A stretch of DNA of 63,949 bases from Pediococcus cellicola. GTDB taxonomy: Bacteria; Bacillota; Bacilli; Lactobacillales; Lactobacillaceae. Of this stretch, positions 17,120 through 26,090 are shown piece by piece (within the stretch, counting starts at the first letter, position 1; the number at the start of each line of letters is the position of its first letter). Location of the stretch: NCBI RefSeq assembly GCF_001438655.1, contig NZ_JQBR01000011.1, forward strand, positions 1 to 63,949. Reading direction: 5' to 3'. The position numbers were made by a program, and so were the translations under genes. The notes below the pieces were generated by a model. It had not been told where the DNA came from, made no database searches, and was given only the letters and a program-made list of their open reading frames with translations.

Positions 17120-18469
17120 ATGGATCAAGACGCAGAATACATAAATGAACATTATTTGAAGTTTGAACAACTATTAAAACAATTTGTTGAAATCAGATCG
17201 GTTAGTAACACAGATGATGATATGTCGGCATGTATTAATTTTTTGAAAACAACCTTCGAAAAATTTTTACATGCAAAAGTTACCCTGATTAAAACAGCCG
17301 GACTGCCATCTCTTGTGGCCCAAATTAGTGGAAAAACGGACCATACTGTCTTGTTCTACGGGCATTATGACACAATGCCGGGCGGTGATCGTGAGTTATG
17401 GAAAACGGACCCTTTTAAACTAACCTTGAAGAATGCAAGATATTTTGGTCGTGGTGTGGGTGACAATAAAGGTCAGTTGATGGCCCAAATTTTAGGCATC
17501 TATACATATATTCAATTACACGGAACGTTACCATTCAATGTGACTTTTTTAGTGGAAGGCGAAGAAGAACGAGGCAGTGTCAATCTAAAAACAACGGTTT
17601 CAAACTTACATGAAACTTTACTAAAACAAGTGGAATTAGCAGTGGTCGTGGATGGATCGATTAATCAAAATGGTGAGCATGTGATTAGGCTTGGAAATCG
17701 TGGTCTTTTTGGATTTGAACTAACCACAAAGACGGGTGAAAATGATAATCATTCTGGTAATGCTGGCAATATAATGACCAGTGCGGCCATTAAGTTAGTT
17801 ACGGTTTTAAAAAAATTATATGATTTTGACGAACAGCGCGTTTTGATTCCTGATTTTTACCAGGGTGTGCCTCAAGGAAAAGAAATTAAAACTGATCTGT
17901 TAGAGGCGCTACCTTATGATAGAAAACAGATCAGTTCTCAAATGGGTTTGAAAACTATCCCAGATAAAATGGAATTTTACCAACGATTAATGTATCAACC
18001 GACTTTTAATATTGCGGGAATTAATGGGGGATATACTGGCAAAGGATTGAAGACGGTCATTCCACACCAAGCTAACGTTAAGATTGATTGTCGTTTAGTG
18101 GGTAATCAAAATATTGAAACAATTCGCGAAGGACTGGAAACGGTCTTAGCAACTGAAATTCAAAGTGGCAGAGTTTCAATTAACTATTTAGGTGCAATTC
18201 CACCTAGTACTTCAGACTTGTCTAAGTCACTCATTGACACTTTTGCAGCAATTATTAAAAAGGCGACTGGATCAGTGGTCATTGAACCGGTCATGGCGGG
18301 AACGGTGCCTAATTATGTATGGACGGAAGTACTTAAAGTGCCGGTGGTTACGATCCCGTATGCCAATTATGATCAACATAATCATGCTCCAAATGAAAAT
18401 ATGACGAAAAAAGATTTTATGGATGGAATTAAAATTTCGTATGAATTAGCCAAAAATTTATTTAAATAA
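17120..18469 (+). CDS. M20-family metallohydrolase (deacylase or dipeptidase)
   Basis: 449 residues with the di-zinc motifs of M20: GHYDTMPGG (His and Asp ligands), GVGDNKGQ (bridging Asp), EGEEERGS (catalytic Glu and ligand Glu), and a C-terminal HNHAPNE containing the final His. The insertion of a dimerisation lid between the two halves is as expected. Members remove acyl groups from N-acylamino acids or cleave dipeptides in the cytoplasm. Being first in an operon with an MFS transporter and an N-acylamino-acid racemase-like enzyme favours hydrolysis of N-succinyl- or N-acyl-L-amino acids. GAAAGGAG precedes the ATG. Confidence 0.88.
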   Translation: MDQDAEYINEHYLKFEQLLKQFVEIRSVSNTDDDMSACINFLKTTFEKFLHAKVTLIKTAGLPSLVAQISGKTDHTVLFYGHYDTMPGGDRELWKTDPFKLTLKNARYFGRGVGDNKGQLMAQILGIYTYIQLHGTLPFNVTFLVEGEEERGSVNLKTTVSNLHETLLKQVELAVVVDGSINQNGEHVIRLGNRGLFGFELTTKTGENDNHSGNAGNIMTSAAIKLVTVLKKLYDFDEQRVLIPDFYQGVPQGKEIKTDLLEALPYDRKQISSQMGLKTIPDKMEFYQRLMYQPTFNIAGINGGYTGKGLKTVIPHQANVKIDCRLVGNQNIETIREGLETVLATEIQSGRVSINYLGAIPPSTSDLSKSLIDTFAAIIKKATGSVVIEPVMAGTVPNYVWTEVLKVPVVTIPYANYDQHNHAPNENMTKKDFMDGIKISYELAKNLFK

Positions 18470-18483
18470 CAGAGGTAAAGTCT

Positions 18484-19671
18484 ATGGAAAATAGTGCATT
18501 TTCAAGTATTCAAACGGAAACCAAGAAACCAAAAGCAACATTTATCTTAATTTATATTGCGTATATTGTTTGTTTTTTAGACAGATCGGCCATCAATATT
18601 GCTTTATCGTACATTGGCAAAGACTTTAATTTAAGTACCACAACTTTGGGTGTTGTTGCTAGTGCTTTTTTCTTCAGCTACTCGTTAATGCAAATTCCTG
18701 GTGGCTGGTTAACTGACAAATTTGGAACGAGAACTACAGTAGTTGTAGCAATTACCATGTGGTCAATTTTTACCGTATTTACGGGATTTGCCTGGTCCCT
18801 AGGTTCACTTATCGTGATCCGAATTTTATTTGGTTTGGGGGAAGGCGCCTTTCCGTCAGCCAGTTTGAAACAGGTAGCCGAAGAATTTTCCTACAAAAGT
18901 CGCTCACAAGCCACGTCAGGCATGATTTCTTCTAATTATGTGGGTGCCGCAATTGCGCCGGTCATCATTGCCCCAATTATTGCTTCGGTTGGTTGGCGAA
19001 GTGCGTTTCATTTATTAGGAATTGTTGGAATCGTATTTGTAGTTGTTTACTTTTTCGTTATGAAGCCCAAACAACAAAAGGAAAAATCAACAAATTCAAA
19101 ACGTGCAAAAGTTAACTGGTCACAAGTGTTGACGAATAAAACGATTTGGCAGTTTTTCATTGTGGTTTTTGGACTCAGTTCAGTAACAAAGGGACTAGAT
19201 ACTTGGATGCCAACATATTTATTGCAGGCTAGACACATCAACCTAGCAGGGGTGGCCTGGATGGTTCCCTTACCGTCAATTGCAGCCGGAATTGGAGCTA
19301 TTGCTAGTGGCTTTATCATGATCAAATGGTTTGATGGCAAAGAAAAATGGTTAATCGCATTGACAAGTTTGCTAGCAACGGTTTTTATGTTTGGTATGTA
19401 TAAAGCGACATCTGTTGGCGCTGTAATTACGTTTGAAGTGATTACTTATTTCTTTAAATCAATCGCGTTTAGCAGCAGCTTTGCGTTCTTTGCTAGACTA
19501 ATGACAAAAAATGCATATGGTTCTTCGATTGGAATTGTGAACTTTGGTGGCCAATTGGCCGGTTTTATTGCGCCTATTTTGATCGGTTTTTTGGTACAAC
19601 TTTTTGGTGGTTCTTATAGCGCGGCCTTTCTGTTTTTAGTGGTTGCAGCTGGAATTGCCTTTATCACATAA
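18484..19671 (+). CDS. MFS transporter, anion:cation symporter-like; C-terminus cut by an in-frame TAA
   Basis: 395 residues with the MFS pattern: TM1 starting FLDRSAINIALSYIG, the loop GGWLTDKFGTR, and about 12 helices, resembling the ACS family of organic-anion importers. The TAA at 19669-19671 falls inside or just after the last helix. The same frame stays open for 23 more codons (19672-19740), encoding a charged tail of normal appearance (NEKNIEKYKEN and onward), and reaches TAA at 19741-19743, two bases before the next gene. The gene therefore looks like a slightly truncated version of a protein of about 419 residues. It probably imports the substrate of the flanking hydrolase and racemase. 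Whether the shortened protein works is uncertain. Confidence 0.83.
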   Translation: MENSAFSSIQTETKKPKATFILIYIAYIVCFLDRSAINIALSYIGKDFNLSTTTLGVVASAFFFSYSLMQIPGGWLTDKFGTRTTVVVAITMWSIFTVFTGFAWSLGSLIVIRILFGLGEGAFPSASLKQVAEEFSYKSRSQATSGMISSNYVGAAIAPVIIAPIIASVGWRSAFHLLGIVGIVFVVVYFFVMKPKQQKEKSTNSKRAKVNWSQVLTNKTIWQFFIVVFGLSSVTKGLDTWMPTYLLQARHINLAGVAWMVPLPSIAAGIGAIASGFIMIKWFDGKEKWLIALTSLLATVFMFGMYKATSVGAVITFEVITYFFKSIAFSSSFAFFARLMTKNAYGSSIGIVNFGGQLAGFIAPILIGFLVQLFGGSYSAAFLFLVVAAGIAFIT

Positions 19672-19745
19672 CTGACATTTAACGAAAAAAATATTGAAAA
19701 ATACAAAGAAAATGTTGTCGCAAGCCAAGAAAGTGAAGACTAAAC

Positions 19746-20849
19746 ATGAAAATAGTAAGTGCTTTTATCAGAAAAGTGGATATTCCGCTTAAAACCCCGT
19801 TTGAAACTAGTTTTACTAGAATGACTAGTAAAAAATGTCTTATTTTGGAACTACATGACCAAGACGGCACAGTCGGCTATGGTGAGTCATCTGCTTTTGA
19901 TCAGCCATTCTATAATGAAGAATTTCGGGATGGCAGCTGGGAGTTGATAACCAAGCAACTGCTACCAAGAATAATGAATAAAGAACTCAGGCATCCAGAT
20001 GATATGTATCATTTAGTTATTGATATTCGTAGGAATAACATGTCAAAAGCGGCAATTAACTGTGCGCTTTGGGATATCTATGCCAAACAACGACATCAAA
20101 CTTTAGCACAAGCGTTGGGGGGCAAAAAAGATAAGGTAGAAACTGGAGTTAGCATTGGTGTGCAGGATTCTCCGGAACAATTGGTGAAAGTCGTTGAAGG
20201 CTATATTCAGGATGGCTATCGACGCATCAAAATGAAAATTAAACCGGGCAAAGATTATGAATATATTGCTGCGGTTAGAGAAAAATTTCCAGATACCATG
20301 TTGATGGCCGATGCTAATTCTGCTTACCGGTTGGCTGATGTGGAAATGTTAAAAAAACTCGATGATCTGAATTTAATTATGATTGAACAACCGCTTGAAC
20401 CCGGAGATTTAGTGGATCATGCGACGCTGCAAGCACAATTAAAAACAAGTATTTGTTTGGATGAAAGTGTGACTTCTTTAGATGATGCTCGTAAAATGGT
20501 GCAATTAAAAAGTGGCAGAATTATTAATATTAAGGTTGCCAGAGTGGGCGGCTTAACTATTGCCAAACAAATTCAAACCTATGCACAAGAAAATGGTATC
20601 GAATGTTGGTGCGGTGGCATGTTAGATTCAGGAATTGCGCGAGCGGGTAACATTGCGATTGCCACGTTATCTGGATATACATTGCCAAATGATATTGCCG
20701 CTTCTGAACGGTATTATGCAGATGACATTATCGAACCCACAATTGCATTAGACGGAACGTTTGTTGATGTTTCTGCAAAAGAAGGACTCGGATACGCTAT
20801 TAATCGAGAAAATTTGGATCGCTTTACGATTCAGGCAAAGAAAATTTAA
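19746..20849 (+). CDS. Enolase-superfamily enzyme: N-acylamino-acid racemase / o-succinylbenzoate synthase type
   Basis: 367 residues of the muconate-lactonizing subgroup. The catalytic KMK motif is Lys162 and Lys164; metal ligands are Asp189 (MADANSAY), Glu214 (MIEQPL) and Asp239 (CLDES); the second catalytic lysine is Lys263 (NIKVARVGG). The WCGGMLDSGIARA and NDIAASERYY segments are characteristic of the N-succinylamino-acid racemase/OSBS subfamily, and the residue spacing matches what I recall for the Amycolatopsis enzyme. No other menaquinone genes lie nearby, whereas an M20 hydrolase, a transporter and a LysR regulator do, so racemisation of N-acylamino acids is more likely than menaquinone synthesis. 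The SD is weak, which suggests translational coupling to the MFS gene. Confidence 0.85.
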   Translation: MKIVSAFIRKVDIPLKTPFETSFTRMTSKKCLILELHDQDGTVGYGESSAFDQPFYNEEFRDGSWELITKQLLPRIMNKELRHPDDMYHLVIDIRRNNMSKAAINCALWDIYAKQRHQTLAQALGGKKDKVETGVSIGVQDSPEQLVKVVEGYIQDGYRRIKMKIKPGKDYEYIAAVREKFPDTMLMADANSAYRLADVEMLKKLDDLNLIMIEQPLEPGDLVDHATLQAQLKTSICLDESVTSLDDARKMVQLKSGRIINIKVARVGGLTIAKQIQTYAQENGIECWCGGMLDSGIARAGNIAIATLSGYTLPNDIAASERYYADDIIEPTIALDGTFVDVSAKEGLGYAINRENLDRFTIQAKKI

Positions 20850-20891
20850 GTATATTAAATTACAGAAATAGACTAACTCTTAATTGATGGG

Positions 20892-20921
20892 AAAACAGTC
20901 GTGATGTTTGGACTGTTTTTT
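20892..20921 (+). terminator. Terminator of the racemase operon
   Basis: AAAACAGTC at 20892-20900 pairs with GACTGTTTT at 20911-20919 and is followed by more T residues. Confidence 0.78.
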
Positions 20922-20934
20922 GTTTTAATGTTTT

Positions 20935-21486
20935 TTATAGCACCACATTAGTGATTTTATGCAAGTTTCCTTGCTGCACCATTTCATTAGGATTTAAACC
21001 CGGCTGTCCATTGGGAACGGATATGCCTAATTGTGAATAATAGTCTACCCAGAATGGCAAAATGGTCTTGTTTTTTTGATCCATAAAATTCATTGAAATA
21101 AGTTTGAAAATTTGATTATTTTTAAAAGCTGTATAAACAAAATCGGCACAGTAATAACCATGGGCATTTGGGCTGTAACTGTCATTATAAGGTTGACCAA
21201 GAAGTTGCTTTGCTTGAGCAATAATCTGGGTAGTGTTAATGAGTTGGCTTGAACGGAATAGATCTATTCGTGCCCAGTCGCGAGTTTTGAATTCTGAATA
21301 AGATTCGCGAATGCTTCCAGTGGACGGTAAACTATGAAGGACAAAGATTTCATTATTAGCTGTGACTTCGATAAGTGCAACGTGGTCATAAGTTGTCTTT
21401 TTTGAAGTGACAGTGCTGTCAACGATGGCTTGAGAAAAATTGTCGGGGACACTTTGTAAAAATAACAAATCAGCATTTTTAAACAT
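20935..21486 (-). CDS. YiiX-like permuted NlpC/P60 papain-fold protein
   Basis: 183 residues. The circularly permuted NlpC/P60 pattern is visible: an early DHVALIEV with the likely catalytic His, then LGQPYNDSYSPNAHGYYCADFV with the likely catalytic Cys in YYCADF about residue 125. Members are predicted cysteine hydrolases or amidases acting on peptides or lipids. There is no signal peptide, so it may be cytoplasmic. Length fits the YiiX/YebB group. It is transcribed alone. Confidence 0.75.
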   Translation of the reverse strand: MFKNADLLFLQSVPDNFSQAIVDSTVTSKKTTYDHVALIEVTANNEIFVLHSLPSTGSIRESYSEFKTRDWARIDLFRSSQLINTTQIIAQAKQLLGQPYNDSYSPNAHGYYCADFVYTAFKNNQIFKLISMNFMDQKNKTILPFWVDYYSQLGISVPNGQPGLNPNEMVQQGNLHKITNVVL

Positions 21487-21929
21487 AACTGAATTCTCCT
21501 TAAATGGACGGTGAATTTAATTCTAATTGTAGGCATTTAATTTAAAAAAGCTCAAGTATTTTTTGAAGCAAAAATTGTTAAGCTTTTAATTACATGTGTG
21601 AACTAAAAGTAGATATATGCTTAAATATTTGCGATGTCGACGTTTACCATCATTAGAATTGGTGCATTCACAACACAAAAGAGTTTTAATTTAGGCCGAG
21701 AAACCAAGAAAAATTTCAATTAAAAGTAACAAATAAGATTTCTCGCCATAGCGGCCAAGCCATTTTTTAATCTTGAATTTAAGCTTTAAGCGCAACGAAA
21801 GTCATAGCAACACTTGCAGTCCTATTGGTCTCCCAAAGTAAATCAAAAAGAGCTGATACGGGAAAAGATTTCGACGAGTCAATGTTAAATCAAGAGATTC
21901 GGTGGTGATTATTGAAGTAAATAAAATAC
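21487..21929. other. Intergenic region without recognisable content
   Basis: About 440 bases between two minus-strand genes. It contains many stop codons in all frames, and I see no RNA fold, repeat or convincing ORF. It may hold decayed sequence and the upstream signals of the YiiX-like gene. Confidence 0.5.
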
Positions 21930-23159
21930 TTAAAGACTGTCCACGTAAAGATTAGCCAATTTTTGGCGCAGTTCTGGCTGACTTGCGTAAATATATAACC
22001 CATGAACACCACGTTTTAAAAGGACGTTCAGTGTGTTCATGATGAGGCGTTGTTTGATTTTGATGAGTTCTTTTTGGTCGGTCAAGTCAGCTCGTTTTTT
22101 AAAAATTTCACTGTCAGTGACTTTACTTAGATTGACGGTCACGCCCTCTGTAAGGGGATCATATTCAATGGGTGGTCCTAAGATGACACCGACATAATTT
22201 AAATCAAATCCTTGAACGGTATAAATGGAGCCCACTTCATGAATGGTTTCTGGTTTTTCTGCCCAAGACTGACGAGAATAATTGTACTGATCCCAAGGTA
22301 ACTTAAAGTTACCTTCGACAATATAATGTTTACCACCATCTAATTTCGATGGATAACCGGTTGTGGATACAATTCTGGATAAACCCACCGCTTGATTTTT
22401 TGCTTGGATTAACTGATACATTTTTTGGGCGTCATCCAGGATGCGAAAATCGAAGTGGTCTTGTCGATGTTTGGGAAGAGGATCAAGGTTGCCGTGTGTC
22501 AAATCATCAATCCAAGCGATTAACCTAGGATCAGCATGCATACGAAATTGATCTTGTAAGATATAACTGTCATGATCATACGGATTCACAATTTTTGCCA
22601 AACGTTCGTGATCCCAATAACTTTTCGTTTTGAGAACTTGATTTTCATCGAAAACGAGGATGACAATTTTGCTGTGCTTTATAATTTCAACTAATTGATT
22701 TTGCTGATCAAAATTGTTGTAACGATCAGGACGTGATAACAAAAGATGTGCCTCATCAATGACAGTGATGTCAGCTATTTTTTGGTCTTTGTGACGCCGA
22801 TTAATAAAGGAAGTCGGGCGATCAAAGTCCTTTTTAAATAGATGTGGTTGTTCTCCCGCGATTTCTTGATAGACCTTCAGAATTTCAGGATGATTTACAA
22901 GGAAAACATTTTTGGTGCCATAAAGTGCACTTTGAGGGTTACTACGGGCGGCAGTCTGTAATTTATTAAAAATTTGGCTTAAGACCACACTCTTACCGGT
23001 ACCTGCTTCACCGTAGATGGTAAAAACAGCGTGTTGCGATTGGCCGAGGTGTGTATGAATAAAGGCCATTACTTTATTTTTTAATTGAAGTTGTTCAGAC
23101 GACAGCGTTTTAAATGGAGATAACTTATAACGTGCGTCGTTATGTTGATCTGAAATCAT
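21930..23159 (-). CDS. DUF2075 P-loop ATPase/helicase-like protein
   Basis: 409 residues. Walker A is GEAGTGKSVV about residue 50 and Walker B is ITVIDEAHLLL about residue 135, followed by VILVFDENQ, a DQFRM segment and a C-terminal TVQGFDLNYVGVILG motif, the helicase-like order of DUF2075 proteins. Longer relatives carry an N-terminal nuclease (GIY-YIG) that is absent here. The family is linked to nucleic-acid processing, sometimes in defence loci, but the cellular role is not established. It is a single gene. Confidence 0.85.
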   Translation of the reverse strand: MISDQHNDARYKLSPFKTLSSEQLQLKNKVMAFIHTHLGQSQHAVFTIYGEAGTGKSVVLSQIFNKLQTAARSNPQSALYGTKNVFLVNHPEILKVYQEIAGEQPHLFKKDFDRPTSFINRRHKDQKIADITVIDEAHLLLSRPDRYNNFDQQNQLVEIIKHSKIVILVFDENQVLKTKSYWDHERLAKIVNPYDHDSYILQDQFRMHADPRLIAWIDDLTHGNLDPLPKHRQDHFDFRILDDAQKMYQLIQAKNQAVGLSRIVSTTGYPSKLDGGKHYIVEGNFKLPWDQYNYSRQSWAEKPETIHEVGSIYTVQGFDLNYVGVILGPPIEYDPLTEGVTVNLSKVTDSEIFKKRADLTDQKELIKIKQRLIMNTLNVLLKRGVHGLYIYASQPELRQKLANLYVDSL

Positions 23160-23270
23160 GAAATGACCTTCTCTCTTAAGAATACTTAATTTTATGGTAA
23201 ATCAAAAAGCAGGATTCTTCAAAGTGCTATACTTTTTACATGACATAAACAAAGGTAGGCTTCGTTAGAG

Positions 23271-23795
23271 ATGATCAAAATTGTGAGTTTGAACAAAGAA
23301 AATTTAAAAGAATGGGATCAATCTAATACGCCGTTTTCATTAACGGGTCGTGTCATTCCGGCTCTAGAAAACGGGCAGTGGACAGTAAGCGAGGAACGTT
23401 TCACAAATGCGAAGACAACGAAATTTCCAGCAGAAGAGCCAGACGAAAGTTACTTAAAAGATCCACACAAGCAACTGTACTTTGCCTATTTAAATGGTGA
23501 AAATGTTGGGCAAATCCGCATGTTTAAGAATTGGAATAAGTTCGGCTACATCGAAAATATTGCGATAAAAGCTGGCTATCGGCATGCTGGAATTGGTCAA
23601 CAGCTCTTTGAGACTGCTGAAAAATGGGCACGCGCTAATCAATGTGTGGGACTGCAATTAGAGGCACAAGATGATAATTTAAACGCGTGCCGATTTTATC
23701 AAAAACAAGGAATGCAACTTGGTGGGGTGGATACGTTGTTCTATACGGCCAATCCCAATATTAGTGTGGCTCTACAATGGTACAAACTGTTTTAA
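23271..23795 (+). CDS. GNAT N-acetyltransferase, SatA (streptothricin acetyltransferase)-like
   Basis: 174 residues. The acetyl-CoA loop is GYRHAGIGQQL about residue 105. The KNWN segment, the YIENIAI strand, LEAQDDNLNACRFYQKQG and the final WYKLF resemble the streptothricin acetyltransferase Sat4/SatA group, which acetylates a lysine-type amine of streptothricin. Chromosomal copies are common in lactic acid bacteria and need not confer resistance. The ATG at 23271 has only a modest ribosome binding site. It stands alone between a divergent DUF2075 gene and an export pair. Confidence 0.83.
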   Translation: MIKIVSLNKENLKEWDQSNTPFSLTGRVIPALENGQWTVSEERFTNAKTTKFPAEEPDESYLKDPHKQLYFAYLNGENVGQIRMFKNWNKFGYIENIAIKAGYRHAGIGQQLFETAEKWARANQCVGLQLEAQDDNLNACRFYQKQGMQLGGVDTLFYTANPNISVALQWYKLF

Positions 23796-24098
23796 AACGA
23801 TTCAAATGTGCATTGGGTGGCGATTTAGGCCGGTATACTGACTTTGTTGATGAGATAATTGTTTAAGCGTGAAATGGACAACTTAATATTGGTGAAAATA
23901 CTAAAAGTTGGTCAATAAGAGATTGTTAAAAATGACTTCATAAAAGTAAAGTTTTCGAGATGAACATAAGGCTTGGGGCAACCTGTTTAACTTGAAGACT
24001 TTATTCGTTTATAGGGACTTCTCAAGGATGGCATTAAGTATTATTTATTGATACTTGGATTAGGTCCCATGTGTACATATATAGGGGGAGAAAATAAA
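23796..24098. other. Intergenic region before the immunity/export pair
   Basis: About 300 AT-rich bases. I looked here for a small lactococcin-972-like precursor with a signal peptide and found no such ORF in the plus frames. AGGGGGAG at 24083-24090 is the ribosome binding site of the next gene. Confidence 0.55.
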
Positions 24099-26087
24099 GT
24101 GAATAAAATTAGACGTATCACAATTAGAGTGGTCAGCGTTATCTGTTTACTTGTGCTTTTTGCTTTTGTTCGGTCTATTGCGCCAACATATATTGAATCA
24201 AGTCGTACTGCCTATGAAATCAATGGTATGCGCGGCGGTATCGATAGCAAAAGATTTAATAGAGCGATCACAAATTACACAAATCAACACCATGTTTCAG
24301 CAATAAAGGTATTTAATGTCCAAACTGTAAATGATACTGGCGATACACAGACTAAAATGTACGTTTTTGGGAATAACACAAAGGTACCTAAAGAATCAAT
24401 AGCTACAAAACTAGAAATGCAAATTAGCGACATAAGATATCCACTTTATTTTGTCGGGCATGTAAACCGAGATTCCATTGAACGAATGTTTAAGCGTAAT
24501 AAAATTCAATATGCATCAATAAACGAGAGTTGGAATTGGGGAATTTCGGATTTTCTGAATACCAATCAACTATCTAGTATTCTAATATTGGCTTTTTTAG
24601 TAATGGGAATCGTTATCATTTTAGCTAATTTACACAACTTAAAAAAAACTAATATTCGTAATTTATTGGGTATGTCGAATTTTGATGACGCTTTTGACAC
24701 TTTTATAGATGATCAGGGCTATTTCTTAAGCAGCTACTTACTTGGTATTGTTCTGTTGATGATTTATATGTGGATGAATAAGTTCATGAACTGTTATCGA
24801 ATCGTAGCTTATTTTGCGTTGTTATTATACTTGATAGTTATTTTGGTAACCGGAGTAGCAGCAATTTTAAGAGCCCATTCACATTCTGAACGAACCATTG
24901 TTAATGCCATTAAGGGTAATGTTAAAAACAAACTTGCTTTCTATATTAATATGATCATTAAAATTGTCGTGGAAATCTTTGCTTGTTTGACTTTCGTGAC
25001 TTTACTGGGAACGTTAAAACAAAGTCAACAATTAAACAACCAATTATCTGTTTGGACACATGGTAAGACTTACTATACCGTCAATCTTTCTCCGATTGAT
25101 ACGACAAGTAAAGAAGATAAAATCGTTAATCATGGATCCACCGTCTTATTCCATTATCTTGAGAATCACGGTGGAATGCTTGCTAATTATCAAGGCTGGG
25201 GAACTGGTAAAGCAGACGTCATGAACTCTTCTAATGGTCATGTTTTGACTGTAAATCCCAATTACTTAAAAATAAATTCGGTTCTAGCTTCTGATGGTAA
25301 ACGGATTCGCATCCCAAATAAAACTAGGACAACTTACGTTCTAATTCCGGAAGACCAGTATGCCAATCGTAGTCAGATTTTACGAGAATATCGAAGTGAT
25401 TTGTGGCTAAATAGTGCCGAGCACAAAACCGGAAAGAAACTGACAATCAAAGCAATTAAGATCAAGAATTCACAACGTTCGTTTACCTATAGTGCGAATG
25501 CACTGGATTTGGGTTATTACGATGCTTATGTCAATTCTCCAGTTGTGCTTGTTTTAACAAACGAGTCTTTAGGTGGTATCGGTAAGCATAACACAGACGC
25601 AAACAGTATTTGGTCAAGTTATCTTTCCAATGAAGCCTTTCTTAGTTCTAGTGTTTCAGTAATGCACAAAGCTATTCAAAAATCAGGAATGTCCCGCTAT
25701 ATTGGTGGTATTGTGGATACCAAAAGTTATGCGATGAAACAATTAACACTAGTTCGCCGCAAACTAGAAATTTCAATAGCTGTGCTGGTTATTACATTAG
25801 CGATCATTATCATTGAAAATATTTCGTTTAATAGTATTTATTTTAATAACAATCGTAAGAAGATTGCCATTAAACGATTATTGGGAAGCCACTTCATTAG
25901 TATTTTTGGTAAATTCATCAGTTTGAATTTAATATTAAGTCTTTTTGAAGCCTTCATTGTGTGGGCAATTACTAAAAATATGATGGTTACGATACTGTTG
26001 CTAGTGTTGTCCAATGTTGTCGAACTGCTGATATTGAGCATTCAGAACCATTATTTGGATATTAATAAGGCAATCAAAGGGGAATAA
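24099..26087 (+). CDS. Bacteriocin-associated integral membrane protein (FtsX-like, lactococcin 972 group)
   Basis: 662 residues from the GTG at 24099, which follows AGGGGGAG by eight bases; the longer frame from 24048 has no such signal. The protein has one N-terminal helix, an external segment, about four helices between residues 160 and 310, a large external domain (about 320-555), and three helices at the C-terminus. This is the layout of MacB/FtsX-type permeases and specifically of the putative immunity membrane protein found with lactococcin 972-type bacteriocins. The next gene, three bases away, encodes the matching ATPase. The pair probably exports or extracts a peptide or protects the envelope. 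No bacteriocin precursor is visible next to it. Confidence 0.8.
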   Translation: MNKIRRITIRVVSVICLLVLFAFVRSIAPTYIESSRTAYEINGMRGGIDSKRFNRAITNYTNQHHVSAIKVFNVQTVNDTGDTQTKMYVFGNNTKVPKESIATKLEMQISDIRYPLYFVGHVNRDSIERMFKRNKIQYASINESWNWGISDFLNTNQLSSILILAFLVMGIVIILANLHNLKKTNIRNLLGMSNFDDAFDTFIDDQGYFLSSYLLGIVLLMIYMWMNKFMNCYRIVAYFALLLYLIVILVTGVAAILRAHSHSERTIVNAIKGNVKNKLAFYINMIIKIVVEIFACLTFVTLLGTLKQSQQLNNQLSVWTHGKTYYTVNLSPIDTTSKEDKIVNHGSTVLFHYLENHGGMLANYQGWGTGKADVMNSSNGHVLTVNPNYLKINSVLASDGKRIRIPNKTRTTYVLIPEDQYANRSQILREYRSDLWLNSAEHKTGKKLTIKAIKIKNSQRSFTYSANALDLGYYDAYVNSPVVLVLTNESLGGIGKHNTDANSIWSSYLSNEAFLSSSVSVMHKAIQKSGMSRYIGGIVDTKSYAMKQLTLVRRKLEISIAVLVITLAIIIIENISFNSIYFNNNRKKIAIKRLLGSHFISIFGKFISLNLILSLFEAFIVWAITKNMMVTILLLVLSNVVELLILSIQNHYLDINKAIKGE

Positions 26088-26090
26088 ATC

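Noticed and set aside
19746-20849. Naming the enzyme MenC
   Set aside because: No other menaquinone genes are nearby and the context fits N-acylamino-acid metabolism better; o-succinylbenzoate synthase activity remains possible.
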